This document shows, piece by piece, positions 10,835-22,938 of a DNA stretch of 64,000 bases. The notes under the pieces are model-generated. The model searched no databases and was not told the origin of the DNA. It was given only the letters and a program-made list of their open reading frames with translations. A program made the translations under genes and the position numbers. Each line of letters begins with the position of its first letter. Positions within the stretch are counted from its first letter, which is position 1. The stretch comes from Pinus tabuliformis (Eukaryota; Streptophyta; Pinopsida; Pinales; Pinaceae), in assembly GCA_031772625.1 (NCBI GenBank), contig CM062818.1, positions 1,282,148,277 to 1,282,212,276 on the forward strand. The letters are read 5' to 3'.

Positions 10835-12087
10835 GTGAGGAAAAGTGCCCCTTTCACTTGGATTGGGGGCAATCCCTTCAAACTTGGCCCAAATCGGATC
10901 TTGAGAAAATGTGTCAGGGAGGAGGAACTTTTTGACATTCTCCTGACCTGTCATGATGGGCCTTGTGGAGGCCATTTTGCAGCAAAGAGGACTGCCTTCA
11001 AAATATTGCAGGCGGGCTACTATTGGCCCACTCTTCATCAAGATGTGAAGAGATATACCAGCCAATGTGATCGGTGCCAAAGGATGGGGAAACCTACTCC
11101 AAAGGATGAGATGCCCATGCAACCTCAAGTGACCTTTGAGCCATTTGAGAAGTGGGGCATGGACTTTGTGGGTCCTATCAACCCTCCTTCAAAATAGAGG
11201 CAATACATCATTGTGTGCACCAATTACTTGAAAAAATGGGCAGAGACAAAATCAATCAAGGTGGCAACAGAGGAAAAAGTAGCTGAGTTTTTAAAAGAAA
11301 ACATATTCTATAAGTTCGGGTATCCAAGAGAACTGGTCATAGATCAAGGTAGTCAGTTCACTTCCAATTTGATTGAAGACCTGCTCACACATCATAAAAT
11401 CAAGCACAGGACTTCCACCCCTTACCATCCACAAGCCAATGGGTAGGTGAAAGTCACTAACAAAGCTTTGGAAGGAATTATGACCAAGGTAGTGAGCAGC
11501 AGTAGAAAAGATTGGGCGGATAGACTAGTTGAGGCCACCTGGGCCTAAAACACAACATGGAAGACCACCACAGGGTTCACACCCTATGAACTAATCTATG
11601 GGAAGAAGGCTTTGTTGTCAATAGAATTTGAATACAATACACTAAGGATGGAAGCTCACCTGGACCTAGACCTCAACCATGCATAGAGGGAAAGACTACT
11701 CTAGCTCAATGGATTGGATGAACAAAGATTGCAAGCCCTTCTCCATACAGAGGTAGTTCAGCTTCAAAGGAAAAAATGGCATGACAAAAATATCAAGGAG
11801 AAGCAATTCCAAGAGGGAGATTGGGCACTACTCTATGACTCAAGGTATAAAGACTTCAAAGGCAAGATGAGGACAATATGGTTGGGACCCTACACTATGG
11901 AAAAATGTAATGACAATGGTTCAGTGCTGGTCAGAGCCATTAATGAGGAAGCCATCCCCATGCTTGTCAATGGACATAGGTTGAAAATTTACAAGAATCC
12001 CCTCTCCAAGTGAGAGTTCATTGAAAATCTAAATAAGACAATGTTGGTAGTGGAGCAGGTCTTAGCCTCCACTCCACCCACTCATTG
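10835..12087 (+). CDS. Gy-A integrase region (fossil)
   Basis: The integrase N-terminal zinc finger is visible around 10945-11090 (TCHDGPCGGHFAAKRTAF, then CDRCQRMG). The catalytic core follows: GMDFVGPI carries the first Asp, LVIDQGSQFTSNLIEDL the second, and the Glu lies in the STPYHPQANG...EVTNKALEG stretch. The C-terminal part has KWHDKNIKEKQFQEGDWALL and a GPYTMEKCNDNGSV segment that looks like the usual GPY/F module. There is no chromodomain, which fits the Athila/Tat side of the family. The four-hairpin array starts 23 bp after this region. Fossil. Confidence 0.87.
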
Positions 12088-12110
12088 AAGAAGCAGAAAA
12101 AAATAATAAG

Positions 12111-12294
12111 GACTCAAGCGAAAACCTCCATGAGGCGCTTGAGTCCCATAATTGGGTTGAAAACCTCTTTTGAGGCGGCCTAGTGATGACAAAAACAAAA
12201 AAAAAGAGAAAGAATAAGATCCCTGGCTGAAAACCTCCCTTGGTGGTGCCCAGGGTAGGCAATTAGGGTGAAAACCTCCTTGAGGTGCCCTAGT
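12111..12294 (+). repeat. Four-hairpin array downstream of Gy-A pol
   Basis: Four consecutive stem-loops lie at 12111-12145, 12147-12188, 12221-12255 and 12261-12294. Each has the core AAAACCTC, 3-4 nt, GAGG, which itself pairs CCTC with GAGG, inside a different outer stem (first one GACTCAAGCG with CGCTTGAGTC). An A-rich bulge sits on the 5' side of every core. The same array is at 22939-23118 in Gy-B. It lies just 3' of pol and is probably an RNA structure of the element; the role is unknown. Confidence 0.85.
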
Positions 12295-13839
12295 TTTCTT
12301 TCAAAAAAAAAGAGAGAAAAAAGAAGAATAAAAAATAGAAAGGAAAAGGAAATTGACTTTTAATGTACATTGCAGGTTACAGGTGGACCACAGGAGCAAG
12401 AGAAGATGCCACTAAGCCTATTTCATATCCCCCACACTCTTCTCCATCGTTTCTGACCTTCATTCCACCTCTCTTTGTTTTTTTTCCGAAGACTGTGTAT
12501 CCTACAGGAGGTCCTATGTGTTCTACAGGAGGCTCCTTTAGAAATCACAGAGGGCCAGAAATGGTCTCAAAAAGCAGTTTGAGGGGCTAAGAGATTTCAT
12601 AAATAGCATGTAGGCCTTCCTATAGCTATGCACCCTCCTAGCCATCCATCCCACACCTACACCACCTCATCATCATCAACATATCTAGTATCATCCTCAC
12701 AGCTCCCAGCACAAAAATTAGCTAAAAATTTTAAAAGGAGAAGCATCTACAGGAGCTCCTATAGGAATTCCTGTAGTAGCTGATCCGATTAAAATCAAGC
12801 CACAACAGCAAAATAGGTGCAGCCATAGGATTGAAGGGGACACTTGAAGCTAGATCCAGCCAAAGGACACCTACACAAAGCACACAAGCCACACATCAGG
12901 AAGTAGAAAGCATACAGCAAAGGAGATATAGACACGCAGCAACTGAAATACGAGCATGCAGCAGCAAAGGAACCAAAATGCACCACAGCATGCACATTCG
13001 ACTTGCAGGTAAGTGTCTAACCCTCTCCTCTGTTGCATCTATGTAATTCAAAAATATGCATAAGCGAATGAGATGGTTAGGGTTGAATGAGAAAAGGTGG
13101 CCAGTTAACTGGCCACCCTCATCCAGTTGATTGCACTCATCTAGAGATGCCACCACACATGTACCTAGTCAACTCATAGAAAAATCCAAAGGACAGGTAG
13201 TGGAGGGTATACAAACTTCGATGCAATGATGGGAAGTGATTGCAGGGAAGAAGTCATGAGGAGTCATGATGACAAGGCAGTGGGGACCAATGGTCCAAAT
13301 ATGGCAACATACCTTTTTGCCAGCTCACCCCATCACCAGAAATATCTCAAAGAAGACATAAGTACTCCTCCTTGAAACTCCTTCACCACCTTTTCTTCCA
13401 TTTCATCCTCATCCACTTAGCTACAGCAAGCTCTATACCACCTCCATAGCCTCGAAACCATTGTTCTCTATCGTTTTCATCCATCCTCCTACTGTCGGCA
13501 TTCTACAGGAGCAGTAACAGGTTCTACAGGAGCACCTATAGCCAGTTCTACAGGAGGGGTAGTAAGCCGTTTTTAAGCAGAAAACACGGGATTTTTGCTC
13601 GATTTATGGCTTGAGGAGGTAGATTATGTGCATACCCACCTTGATTATTAATATATGCAAGGAATGATACATTTTTAAGGAGGAATTGAGCTTGTAGGAG
13701 AAGAGGAATTCCATAAAAAAATTGTCTGTTTTCTTTAAAAAAAACAGTTTTTCTTTGTTTTCCTGTTCCTTCAAAATTCTTGTCTCCGTCTCTATTTTGG
13801 GTATTCAAAGGGGGTATAAGAAAAATAACAGGGGGATTC
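12295..13839 (+). other. Gy-A spacer between pol and aORF, rich in CTACAGGAG motifs
   Basis: There is no convincing gene in 1.5 kb. CTACAGGAG or its complement occurs at 12503-12511, 12524-12532, 12747-12777 (composite with an inverted copy), 13503-13512, 13523-13532 and 13548-13557. Several lie close together with about 20-25 bp between them. The equivalent Gy-B spacer is 23119-24639. Confidence 0.75.
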
Positions 13840-16277
13840 ATGAGGAAAGATCCCACAAATTCAACTAGGATTCATGAGCATCTCGAAGTAGTAGCCATTT
13901 TTACTAGAGCAAATTGGATGCCCTTCTTTGAAAAATTCTGAGGGTTTGATGAAGAAGTGGCTCAGGGGTTTGCCCTTTCTTTAGTCCCTCACTCAAGGAC
14001 CTATGCCACTGTTACTTTAAGGGGTCTCTCCATGGAAATCACCCCAAAATTTATCAGTAGGGTTACCAACCTTCCCCTTGGATCACCTTGGAGCAAAGAT
14101 GAAAAGCCAATTGGGCAATATGCCAAGAAAAACTTCTTCCAACCAAATGAACATCTTGTAGAAGACAAAAATGGCATTGGAAGAACAAGCATACCTTACC
14201 CTTGGGATGAGATCAGTTACCAAATTATCAAGTATATTTCCTGTGAAGGAAGGTATAGCCTAGTTTATGGCTACCACTTTAGACTCCTCCAGGAGCTAAG
14301 ATATGGCATGGACACTCCAACACCCCAGAAACTCAGCATTCCCTATTTTCTCCTGCAGTCCCTTATAGACTCCAACATTAAGTTGAAGGCAAGAGGTCCA
14401 GATCAGTTGGCTCACCATGGGTTGATTAAACTATTAGTGGAAGAAGGCCTCCATACCTTCACAATCCCCATAGCATGGGAAATATTCAGAAACATGACAG
14501 AAGAAGATGATATAAAGGCCCTCACATATGATCACAGTCCTTCTGATAGTGAGGGGGAAGAGCAACAAGGGGAAGAAGGGGAGGAAACTGAGGAACAAAC
14601 AGAGAAGGAGGAAACTAAACCAGAGGAGGAAGAAACCAAAATAGAGCAAGAGGAAACAAAACCAGCAGAGACAAAGAAGACAAAAGGAGAGGAAAAAGGG
14701 GCAAAAAAGACAGAAGTGTCTCCTGAGACCCTAGAAAGAGAGGTAGCAACTGCCCTCACTGCCCTCAACACCCCAATGAAACCAAAACAAAAGAGGAAGA
14801 GGTAAACATCAATGTATTTCAGGGCTCGAAAAATCACAAGGATAAAAACAGGAAAACCACAGCCATCTTCAACAGTGCCTATTGTAATTGAAGATTCACC
14901 CGCTGTCAAAGGAGAAGAATCTCCCTCTAAAACCCCATCACATATGAAAGAGGAAGTCCCAGATCTTCCACCTGGAAGGAAAGAGTGCAACCATAGGACT
15001 CAAAAACAACTCTACAAGAGGCACATACTGTTCTACAAGAGACCCTAACTAAGCTACAAGAGACTGAAAAACTTGAGAAAAGGGTAGAAGAATAGCCAAA
15101 AGGGAAGGAGGAAACAACAGAGACTCAAGAACCTAACCCCCAACCTAGTTTGGGCTCTTACTACAATCTTCTTGAAGGGGGAAAAATCATTCCACAGAAA
15201 TTTGCAGTCCCACTTTTCTTTGAGTTGGAAAAAGAAAGAATAAGGAGCCATAGATGGATGCAAATCGCCAAATCCAAGGGGGTAGAGGATATTGGCCACA
15301 TGGAGAACAAACTTAGAGAAATGGGTAGGGAGTTAAGTGTTGTAAGACATAGAGAGGCAATCAAAAGAACTCACTTGAGAACAGAAAATGAGTTGTTAAG
15401 AAGACAGATGCAAGAAAAGGAGACACAATTGGCATGCATGGCTAGTTGGTCTATGGAGGCACTGCAATGCAGAACACCAACAAAATCATATGGATTATAC
15501 CTCAAAGACCAATGGCTATAGTTTTAGATCAAGACTTTGGCACAGAGAGGCATAATGCCTTTTCACTATTACAGACAGTTCATGGACCTATGTGACCAAA
15601 GCTCTTCAGAAGACAAGGCAAAAATAACAGAGTTCTATTTACATAACATGGCCTTCACAGACATGAATGTGTGGGACCCCAATGCTAGGCTAGGGGACTT
15701 GAAACTAATGGCCATGGCCTCATGGATGAATCATGAGGAGAAAAGGGCAACAGAAATCAAAAATTTGATGGCAAAAGATTAAAATGAACTCCTAATGATC
15801 AGAGCTGAGCCATCATACCCCATGGCTCTCATTAGCACACACCAGCTGCTTGCAAATAATCCTCAAAGTGCCCCTAAGTATATCAATGATCAGGCTCAGG
15901 CCATTGCACATTTTGAGGACAGGGAAATATTACTTGGGGAAGACTATATTCATGCTTGTATGAAGAGATGGAACACTCTCCCACACAGTCTGCAAATCAG
16001 GGAGTATCACTCCCCAACAAGGATGAAAGAAGCATTAAGGAAAGTTCCATTATACAAGCACTCTATGCAGAGTTTGAAGGCCAATTGGATCAGCCTCAAA
16101 TTGAGTCCCCCACTATTGCTAGGCCTACTAGAAGGTAGAAAAGAGGAAGAAGAACAACAGAAGTGGGGAGAGGTGGACAAAAAGGCAGTATTCCATGACA
16201 AAGAAGAGGACCTCACATTAGAAGCATGGGATGTCAGGGAGGCCATCAAGGCCATCAAAGATGAGGAGATGGACTAG
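13840..16277 (+). CDS. Gy-A additional ORF region (aORF) downstream of pol (fossil)
   Basis: A sense-strand coding region between integrase and the 3' LTR, about 2.4 kb. Parts seen in order: an N-terminal globular domain (about 13930-14500; VTLRGLSMEITP, TNLPLGSPW, SCEGRYSLVYGYHFR, HHGLIKLLVEEG); a strongly acidic Glu/Lys/Thr-rich segment (14530-14720); a basic tail; a coiled-coil-like stretch (15230-15430; LEKERIRSHRWMQIAKSKG...LREMGRELS); and a C-terminal domain (15530-16277; NVWDPNARLGDL, HACMKRWNTLPHSLQIREYH). No membrane segments or signal peptide were seen, so it does not look like an envelope protein. The function is unknown. Gy-B has the same layout at 24640-27130. Broken; fossil. Confidence 0.7.
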
Positions 16278-16287
16278 TTGCTCAGAG

Positions 16288-18386
16288 GATGAGCCCCATA
16301 AATGGGTAATTATATGGGCTCATTTTGCCTCCTAACTTAGCTTAATCCACCATTCTCATTAGTTTATTGCATTTTTTTTTTATATTTATGCTAATAGAGT
16401 GAGTTGGGTTGGTCATTATGCCATGGAGTCTAATGTGTGTTTAATGTAGATTTTTTGTCAATTTTGGAGACAAAGTCAAAGATTTAATGGAAATTTGGTA
16501 GCAAATATTCGAAGAAGACAAGGGAGAGGATTTATAGGAGGGTATCCCCCTCATTTATGACTCCCCACTTCGAATTCTCCATCATGCAGCTCAGAGCACA
16601 AGCAACCACATCAATGCACCAAAGAGGCAGTCGAGCAAGTGGAGGATAACTTTTGTTTATCTCAAGTTTTGGGAGCCAAGCCTCCCTGATTTTAAGGATA
16701 TTGGGAGCTTCAGTTTTATAAGTAGAGAGGCCTAGGGCCTCATTAGGTTGTCAGAAGTTAGTCAAATTTTTAAATTTTTGTTGCATCTTTGCTCTGCTCA
16801 ACTCCCAACTTACTTTTGTTGACAGTTTCATGTAATCCTATTATTATTTTGATAATGAAGATGAGATCTTGTTCAAGCTAGCACTGAGTTACCTCAGAGG
16901 GATGAAGCTCTTGGGTTAGGGCCCAATCCAAGCAGCCAAACTCCTCTTGTTTTTTATTTATATGCTTTGTTTCAGTTTATGAATTAGTTGTTGTTAGATA
17001 GATTTCTATCTTAGTTAAGAATAGGTTGCTTTCGATGATTTAAAAGGGTTGTTTCCATTTCAGTTTGTTGTAGCAGGTTGAACAGTGATAGGAAAAAGAT
17101 ACAAAAATGCCATCAACAGAGCCTTGGCCTCCTTTCCTCCCTTTGGAACCATGAACTAAGGCCAAGACCCTCTTGCTGCCACAAAAAACACAAATTTGCC
17201 TTTCCCATAGGATTTCTAGTGTTTTAGTTTATTAGAAGGTTAATGCTTTGCTGTAGATCTATTTCACTATGCTCATTTCTATCTTTACAATAAATTTTCT
17301 TCCATTCTTTCTTTCCATGTAGCATTCTTCAACATTTAATTTCCTGGATCAGAATTTAGACCATCTTGATGCAAATTTCTTTTTTTTGGATATAGCTCAT
17401 TTCCTTGCTTGCTTAATCTCATGATGTGAGTTTCAATTCTCTTGTAGCAATCCTCTTCTCACAATAAGTTAGCGAATCAGCCATCACCATTTCTCTTTGA
17501 TCTATGTCCCATAGGTCACCCAAAGTCCCTCACAAACTGCCTTAGTTTTCTGCACTTTTCTCATGAACTTTCCTTTCTTTCCTTGAACAAGTCCAACCAT
17601 ATTTCTCTTCCTTGATCCTTTTTGATGAACTCTAAACACCTTAACACATCACCTAGCCTTCAGATACCCTTTCCACCTACTTTCCCACCTTCAAAACAGC
17701 TCTCAGCATCCTCCTGTAGACCTCCTGTAGATCCCCTGCAACCTCCTATAGATTTTCCTGTAGGTGTCTTTTTGAAGTCTGATTACTGGAAAAGCCTCCA
17801 GAAGGCCACTTGGGACCTCTTAGGACCCATCCACACCTTCCTACACCTCCTCAAACTCCAAAGTCGTCCTCCATCACCACCTAATCATTGTCATAGTCAC
17901 AAAAAAATAATTACATGCATGACAATTTCACCTAAAAGTACATAAAAATCCAAAAAGATGTTTTTTTCTCATTTCCTTCTAGAAATAGCTTGAATAGATG
18001 TTGTTTACTTCCTAGGTTAAGTAATGGCATCCATTTCATGGTTTTTTATCTCTCTTTCTGCAAAAGTAGAGTTAGTTGGTTAATTAGGGTTTGCTAGGTT
18101 TACCTTACATTTCAGTCTTCTTCTCCTTTCTGCAAATAGAGTAGCCTCTATAGAGTAAACTTTCCTTTCTTTCATCACATATAGATATTCTTTTGGAATC
18201 CATAGAAGTTGTCTTGAGCTCCTAGTGATCTTGCGCCAGCTGACCAAGTGATAGCCTACAGTAATAACTAGTACTTGTGCATACAACACCGTCGCTTCCA
18301 AGTTTGTTACGAACTATCGGGTTGATAAAAGTAAAGTTGGAAGCCCAGGAGTTGTAGCATTATTGCTACAATACTGGTGCTCACTA
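16288..18386 (+). repeat. 3' LTR of Gy-A
   Basis: About 2.1 kb, starting GATGAGCCCCATAAATGG and ending GGTGCTCACTA. It matches 339-1448 plus 5311-6322 and supplies the empty site that defines Ins-C. It carries a TATA-like box at about 16717 and CTCCTGTAG motifs at 17710-17764. Confidence 0.9.
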
Positions 18387-18401
18387 GTTGTCAGGGAAGC
18401 G
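18387..18401 (+). promoter_or_regulatory. Right half of the Gy-B primer site and target duplication
   Basis: GTTGTCAGGGAAGCG restarts Gy-B. The first five bases repeat GTTGC from 334-338 with one change, and CAGGGAAGCG completes the primer-site context seen intact in Gy-A. Confidence 0.8.
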
Positions 18402-18846
18402 TCAGAGTATTTTGTGATTACTGCTTTCTTCTATTTCCTATTGCAACATTCTGCTAATAGTTTATTTTGGCAAAAGTAGACTAGTCATTTCTTTTCTTTC
18501 AGTTCTGCATTTCCTTGCTTTCCTTTTCAATTATGCAAATTTCCATTTAGCAAGTTCATTTCAGCTAGTTTCAATTTGTTTTGTTCAATCACAATTTCAG
18601 TTTCTGCAGGTACTTTCAGTGTGGGGAAAAAGAAACCAAAAAACCAACCAAAAATATTTCCTTTCATGCCTCATAGGAGTAGAGATAACTTAGAAAATTT
18701 TTGCCCAACACCCACCCTGCTTCACACAGCCAACCTTCTCTCTTCTTCAGTGGTTGCAATCAAGAAGAAACCTTAGGTGAACATCCAGACATATTTGAAG
18801 AATCTGTAGGGGAAGAAAAAGAAGAAAACATTCCTCTAGAGCTAAT
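18402..18846 (+). other. Gy-B untranslated leader
   Basis: A T-rich leader homologous to 6347-6869, shorter and with fewer repeats of the TTCAGTTCTGCA type. No gene. Confidence 0.6.
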
Positions 18847-20096
18847 GGCTGAAAACAAAAATGTTAGGGGAAATTGAGAGAGAATAGAGGGTACCTTCCC
18901 CATTCGAGAGACCAATGGGGACACCAAAATGAAGAATGTAAGTCCTTTAGCCCTACGTCACTTCCATGGTCTGACTATAGAATATCCTGACACCTTCTTG
19001 TTCGAGTTTGCTGTTATCTATCGAACTTATGACTATGCAAAAGATGAGCAAAAGTTGAAATTGTTCCCTTCTACTCTCAAGGACGCAGCACTGCGCTAGT
19101 TCATGGGATTACCTAGCAATAGCATCACAACTTGGGATCATATGCAGAAAGACTTAAAAAAAAAGTATCGAGACTATTGTAGGTCAAAAGATACTAAAGA
19201 AGAAATCTTCTTAATGACCATAGGAAGTGATGAGTCCCTGGAAGACTATGAAGATAGGTTCCAGCTCAGTTACAAAAGGGCTAGGTGTACACTTGACCCT
19301 GAGTCTCTGAAGTTGGTCCTGCTCAGGGGAATTCGAGAAGACCTTTTAGACACCCTCCATCTACTAGCTGGGGGAGACATCTACCAACTATCCTATGAGG
19401 ACATAAAGACTGTTTTTAGAAACCATTCTAGAGCAGCGAGAAAGAAAGGTAGGGGGAGTCAACCCATAGCCAGTACCTCTTCTTCCAATTCATATATTAA
19501 AGGTGAAATTGGAAACATGCTGGAAGACTTCAAGAGTGAGATGTTGCAGACTCTTGCCATGCAAATACCTTACATATCAATATAAAACAAGAGGAAGCAG
19601 AGAAGGCTTTGGCCATTTTTTTCCCTAGATGCACCAGCAAGCATCCTAGGAATGAATGCCCATTGAATTCTATAAAGGTTTGTTCAGTCTGTGAAGAAGA
19701 TCATTCTACAGATAAGTGCCCTTCCTTGCCCAGACTTAAAGCTATATACCAAGGGGCCAAAGGAGTCACTGAACAAATCTATTACATAAACCAAAGGAGG
19801 CCGCATGGACCTAGACCATACTAGCAGGGGATGCAAGGGACGTCTCAGGCATACTACACCCCAACCAAGTCACCTCCATACCTTGTTGGGGCCCCCCTAC
19901 TCATCCTTCCTGGTCCATGCCTCCTCCTTGGTCCTTCACATCTTAATGTCATGCCCAACCAGCCACCCATTCATTTCAATCCTATGCTCAACTGCAACCT
20001 CAGTGGAATGCATCTCATCAAGGGTGGACGCCCCAATACAACTCTTTTCCTGCTCTTCTACCTCCACCACCTACTCAACCACAGTCGTTACCTACA
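18847..20096 (+). CDS. gag: Gy-B gag region (fossil)
   Basis: Homologous to Gy-A gag at 6870-8110. Landmarks include the SLEDYEDRFQLSYKRA segment, a serine-rich linker, KHPRNECP and a clear zinc knuckle CSVCEEDHSTDKC (about 19681-19720), followed by a Pro/His-rich tail. The Retrotrans_gag core is recognisable from about 18930. Its role is that of a particle structural protein binding element RNA. Broken; fossil. Confidence 0.82.
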
Positions 20097-22916
20097 TTGA
20101 AAATCAATCCATCCATATCTACTTCCCAGGAGAAGGAGCTATGCAGCATACTGAGAAAACATCTAGATGCCTTCGCCTGGAGTTATAAGGAGATGAAGGG
20201 AGTGCACCCTTCAGTATGTACTCATCATATATACATCAAGGAAGATTGCAAGCCAGTCAGGCAGCCTCAAAGGAGGATGAACCCAGCACTTAAAGATATT
20301 GTTAAGGAAGAACTACATAAATTGCTTGATGCAGGATTCATCTATCCCATCTCTGACAGTGAATGGGTCTCTCCTTTGGTGCTAGTGCCAAAGAAAAATG
20401 GTAAATGGAGAATCTGTGTCAACTATCAAGAATTGAACAAAGCCACTAAAAAGGACCATTTTCCTTTACCTTTCATAGATCAAGTGTTAGACGGTCTGGC
20501 AGGGAAAAAGTTTTTCTTCTTCCTAGATGGGTTTAGCAGGTACAATCATATTCAAATTGGCCCGGAAGACCAAGATAAGACCACTTTCACTTGTTCTTGG
20601 GGTACCTTTGCATATCGGGTCCTTCATTTTAGTTTGTGCAACACTCCAATGACTTTCCAAAGAGCGGTATTGAGTATATTTTATGAACTGGTTCATGATG
20701 CAGTAGAAATATACATGGATGATTTTACTCCTTATGGATCTGACTTTCAGGAAGCTTTATCTAACCTAGGAAAAGTTCTAGATAAGTGTATTAAGATGAA
20801 CCTGTCCCTCAGTCTGGAAAAATGAGAATTTTTTATGACTGAAGGGACCATGCTAGGTCATGCAATATCTCAACAAGAACTATAGGTGGACCCCAACAAA
20901 ATTTCCATCATCCAAAGGGTCCCACCTCCTCAAAAGGTGAGAGATGTCAAAAGCTTCCTAGGCTTAGCTGGATATTGCAGGAGATTCATTAAAGACTTCA
21001 GCAAGTTAGCCTCTCCTTTGTTTGGCCTCCTAGGCAAAGATGTTGAGTTCATATGGTTGGAAAACTATCAAGAAGCCCTAGATACCTTGAAGAGCAAGCT
21101 AGTGACTGCCCCAATTCTCAGAGGCCCAAACTGGGCCCTACCCTTTCACATTCACACAGATGCCTCGAACAAAGCATTAGGAGCAGCCTTAGGACAAATT
21201 TATGGAAAGTTACCTTATGCCATATACTTTATAAGCAAAAACTTGTCAAAGTCAGAGTTAAACTATACAATGACCGAGAAGGAACTCCTAGCTATCGTGC
21301 ATTCCTTAAACAAATTCAGATATTATATCACAGGCTATCAAACCTTTGTGCACACTGATCATGTTGCAATTAGATATTTAATGAACAAACCAGATGTAAA
21401 TGCTCACATTATTAGATGGTTGCTTTTACTACAGCAGTTTGATCTGACCATTATTGATAAGCCTGGTAAAGAGAATGTTGTTGTTGACTTTTTGTCTAGA
21501 GTAAATTTGCCTGCAGGTGAAGAAGGAATGGTGGATGACCAAATGCCAGATGAACACCTATTTGCTATATCAGTACTCTCTCCATGGTTTGCTGATATAG
21601 CAAACTACTTGGTTTCAACACAGTTCCCACCACACCTATCCTCAAAAGAGAAGAGCAAGATAGTAAGGAAAAGCGCCCCTTTCACCTGGATTGGAGGCAA
21701 TCTCTTCAAACTTGGCCCAGATCAAATCTTGAGAAGATGTGTCAGGGAGGAGGAAATCTTTGACATCCTCCTGACCTGTCATGATGGGCCTTGTGGAGGT
21801 CATTTTGCAGCAAAAAGAACCGCCTTCAAGATATTGCAAGTAGGCTACTACTGGCCCACTCTTCATCAGGATGTGAGGAGATACACGAGCCAATGTGATT
21901 GGTGTCAGAGGATGGGGAAACCCACTCCAAAGGATGAAATGCCCATGCAACCTCAAGTGACCTTTGAGCCATTTGAGAAGTGGGGCATGGAATTTGTGGG
22001 GCCTATCAACCCCCCTTCAAAGTAGAAGCAGTACATCATTATGTGCACTGACTAGCTGACAAAGTGGGCGGAGACAAAAGAAATCAAAGAAGCGATAGAA
22101 GAAAAAGTAGCTGAGTTTTTGAGGGAAAACATATTCTACAAGTTCGAGTATCTGAGAGAGTTGGTCATAGACCAAGGCAGTCAGTTCACTTCCAACCTGA
22201 TTGAAGACCTACTCACACATCATAAGATCAAGCACAAGACTTCCACCCCTTACCATCCACAAGCCAATGGGCAAGTGGAGGTCACTAACAAAGCATTGGA
22301 AGGGATCCTAACCAAGGTAGTGAGTAGCAGCAAAAAAGACTGGGCGAACAGATTAGTTGAGGCCACTTGGGCCTACAACACAACATGGAAGACCACCACC
22401 GGGTTCACACCCTATGAACTAGTCTATGGGAAGAAGGCTTTGCTGTCAATAGAGTTTGAATTCAATACCCTAAGGATGGCAGCTCAGCTGGACCTAGACC
22501 TCATCCATGCACAGAAGGAGAGATTACTTCAGCTCAATGGATTGGATGAATACAGATTGCAAGCCCTTCTCCATACAGAGGTATTTCAGCTTCAGAGAAA
22601 GATATGGCATGACAGAAATATTAGGGAGAAGCAATTCCAAGAGGGAGATTGGGCACTATTCTATGATTCAAGATACAAGGATTTCAAAGGCAAGCTGAGG
22701 ACAAGATGGTTGGGGCCCTACACTTTGGAGAAATGCAATGACAATGGTTCAGTTATGATCAGAACCATTGATGATGAAGCCATCCCCATGCTTGTCAATA
22801 GACATCGGTTGAAAGTATACAAGAAACCCCTCTCCAAGCGAGAGTTTATTGAAGATTTGAATAAACCAGTGATGGTAGTGGAGCATGTCTTCACTTCCAC
22901 TTCACCCACCCACTGA
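20097..22916 (+). CDS. pol: Gy-B pol region: RT, RNase H, integrase (fossil)
   Basis: This is the better preserved pol of the pair. [47 protein letters not shown], and YMDDF near 20711-20725. RNase [42 protein letters not shown] and [19 protein letters not shown]. Integrase: zinc-binding CHDGPCGGHFAAKRTAF then CDWCQRMGKPTPKDEMPMQP; core GMEFVGPI, VIDQGSQFTSNLIEDL, STPYHPQANGQVEVTNKALE; C-terminal KIWHDRNIREKQFQEGDWAL and LGPYTLEKCNDNGSV. No chromodomain was seen. It lies 23 bp before the hairpin array. Broken; fossil. Confidence 0.9.
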
Positions 22917-22938
22917 AGAAAAAAAAAAAAAAAAAAAG

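Larger units (their letters stand above)
339..18386 (+). mobile_element. Gy-A: inner Ty3/gypsy LTR retrotransposon of the same family, nested in Gy-B
   Basis: Seen: its LTRs are 339-6322 (about 2.1 kb once the 3.9 kb Ins-C is discounted) and 16288-18386. They are closely alike, differing at roughly one base in twenty by eye. The element is flanked by GTTGC (334-338) and GTTGT (18387-18391), a 5-bp target duplication with one later change. The internal order is primer site, T-rich leader, gag, protease, RT/RNase H, integrase, hairpin array, CTACAGGAG-rich zone and aORF. Inference: it inserted into Gy-B after Gy-B was in place, and Ins-C then entered its 5' LTR. Broken, with many breaks. Confidence 0.9.

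Noticed and set aside
14532-14990. 152-codon minus-strand ORF rich in Ser and Val
   Set aside because: It is the antisense shadow of the Glu/Lys-rich segment of the Gy-A aORF.
13840-16277. Envelope gene of a plant retrovirus-like element
   Set aside because: Position fits, but no signal peptide, transmembrane helix or fusion-like segment is visible; the region is acidic and coiled-coil.
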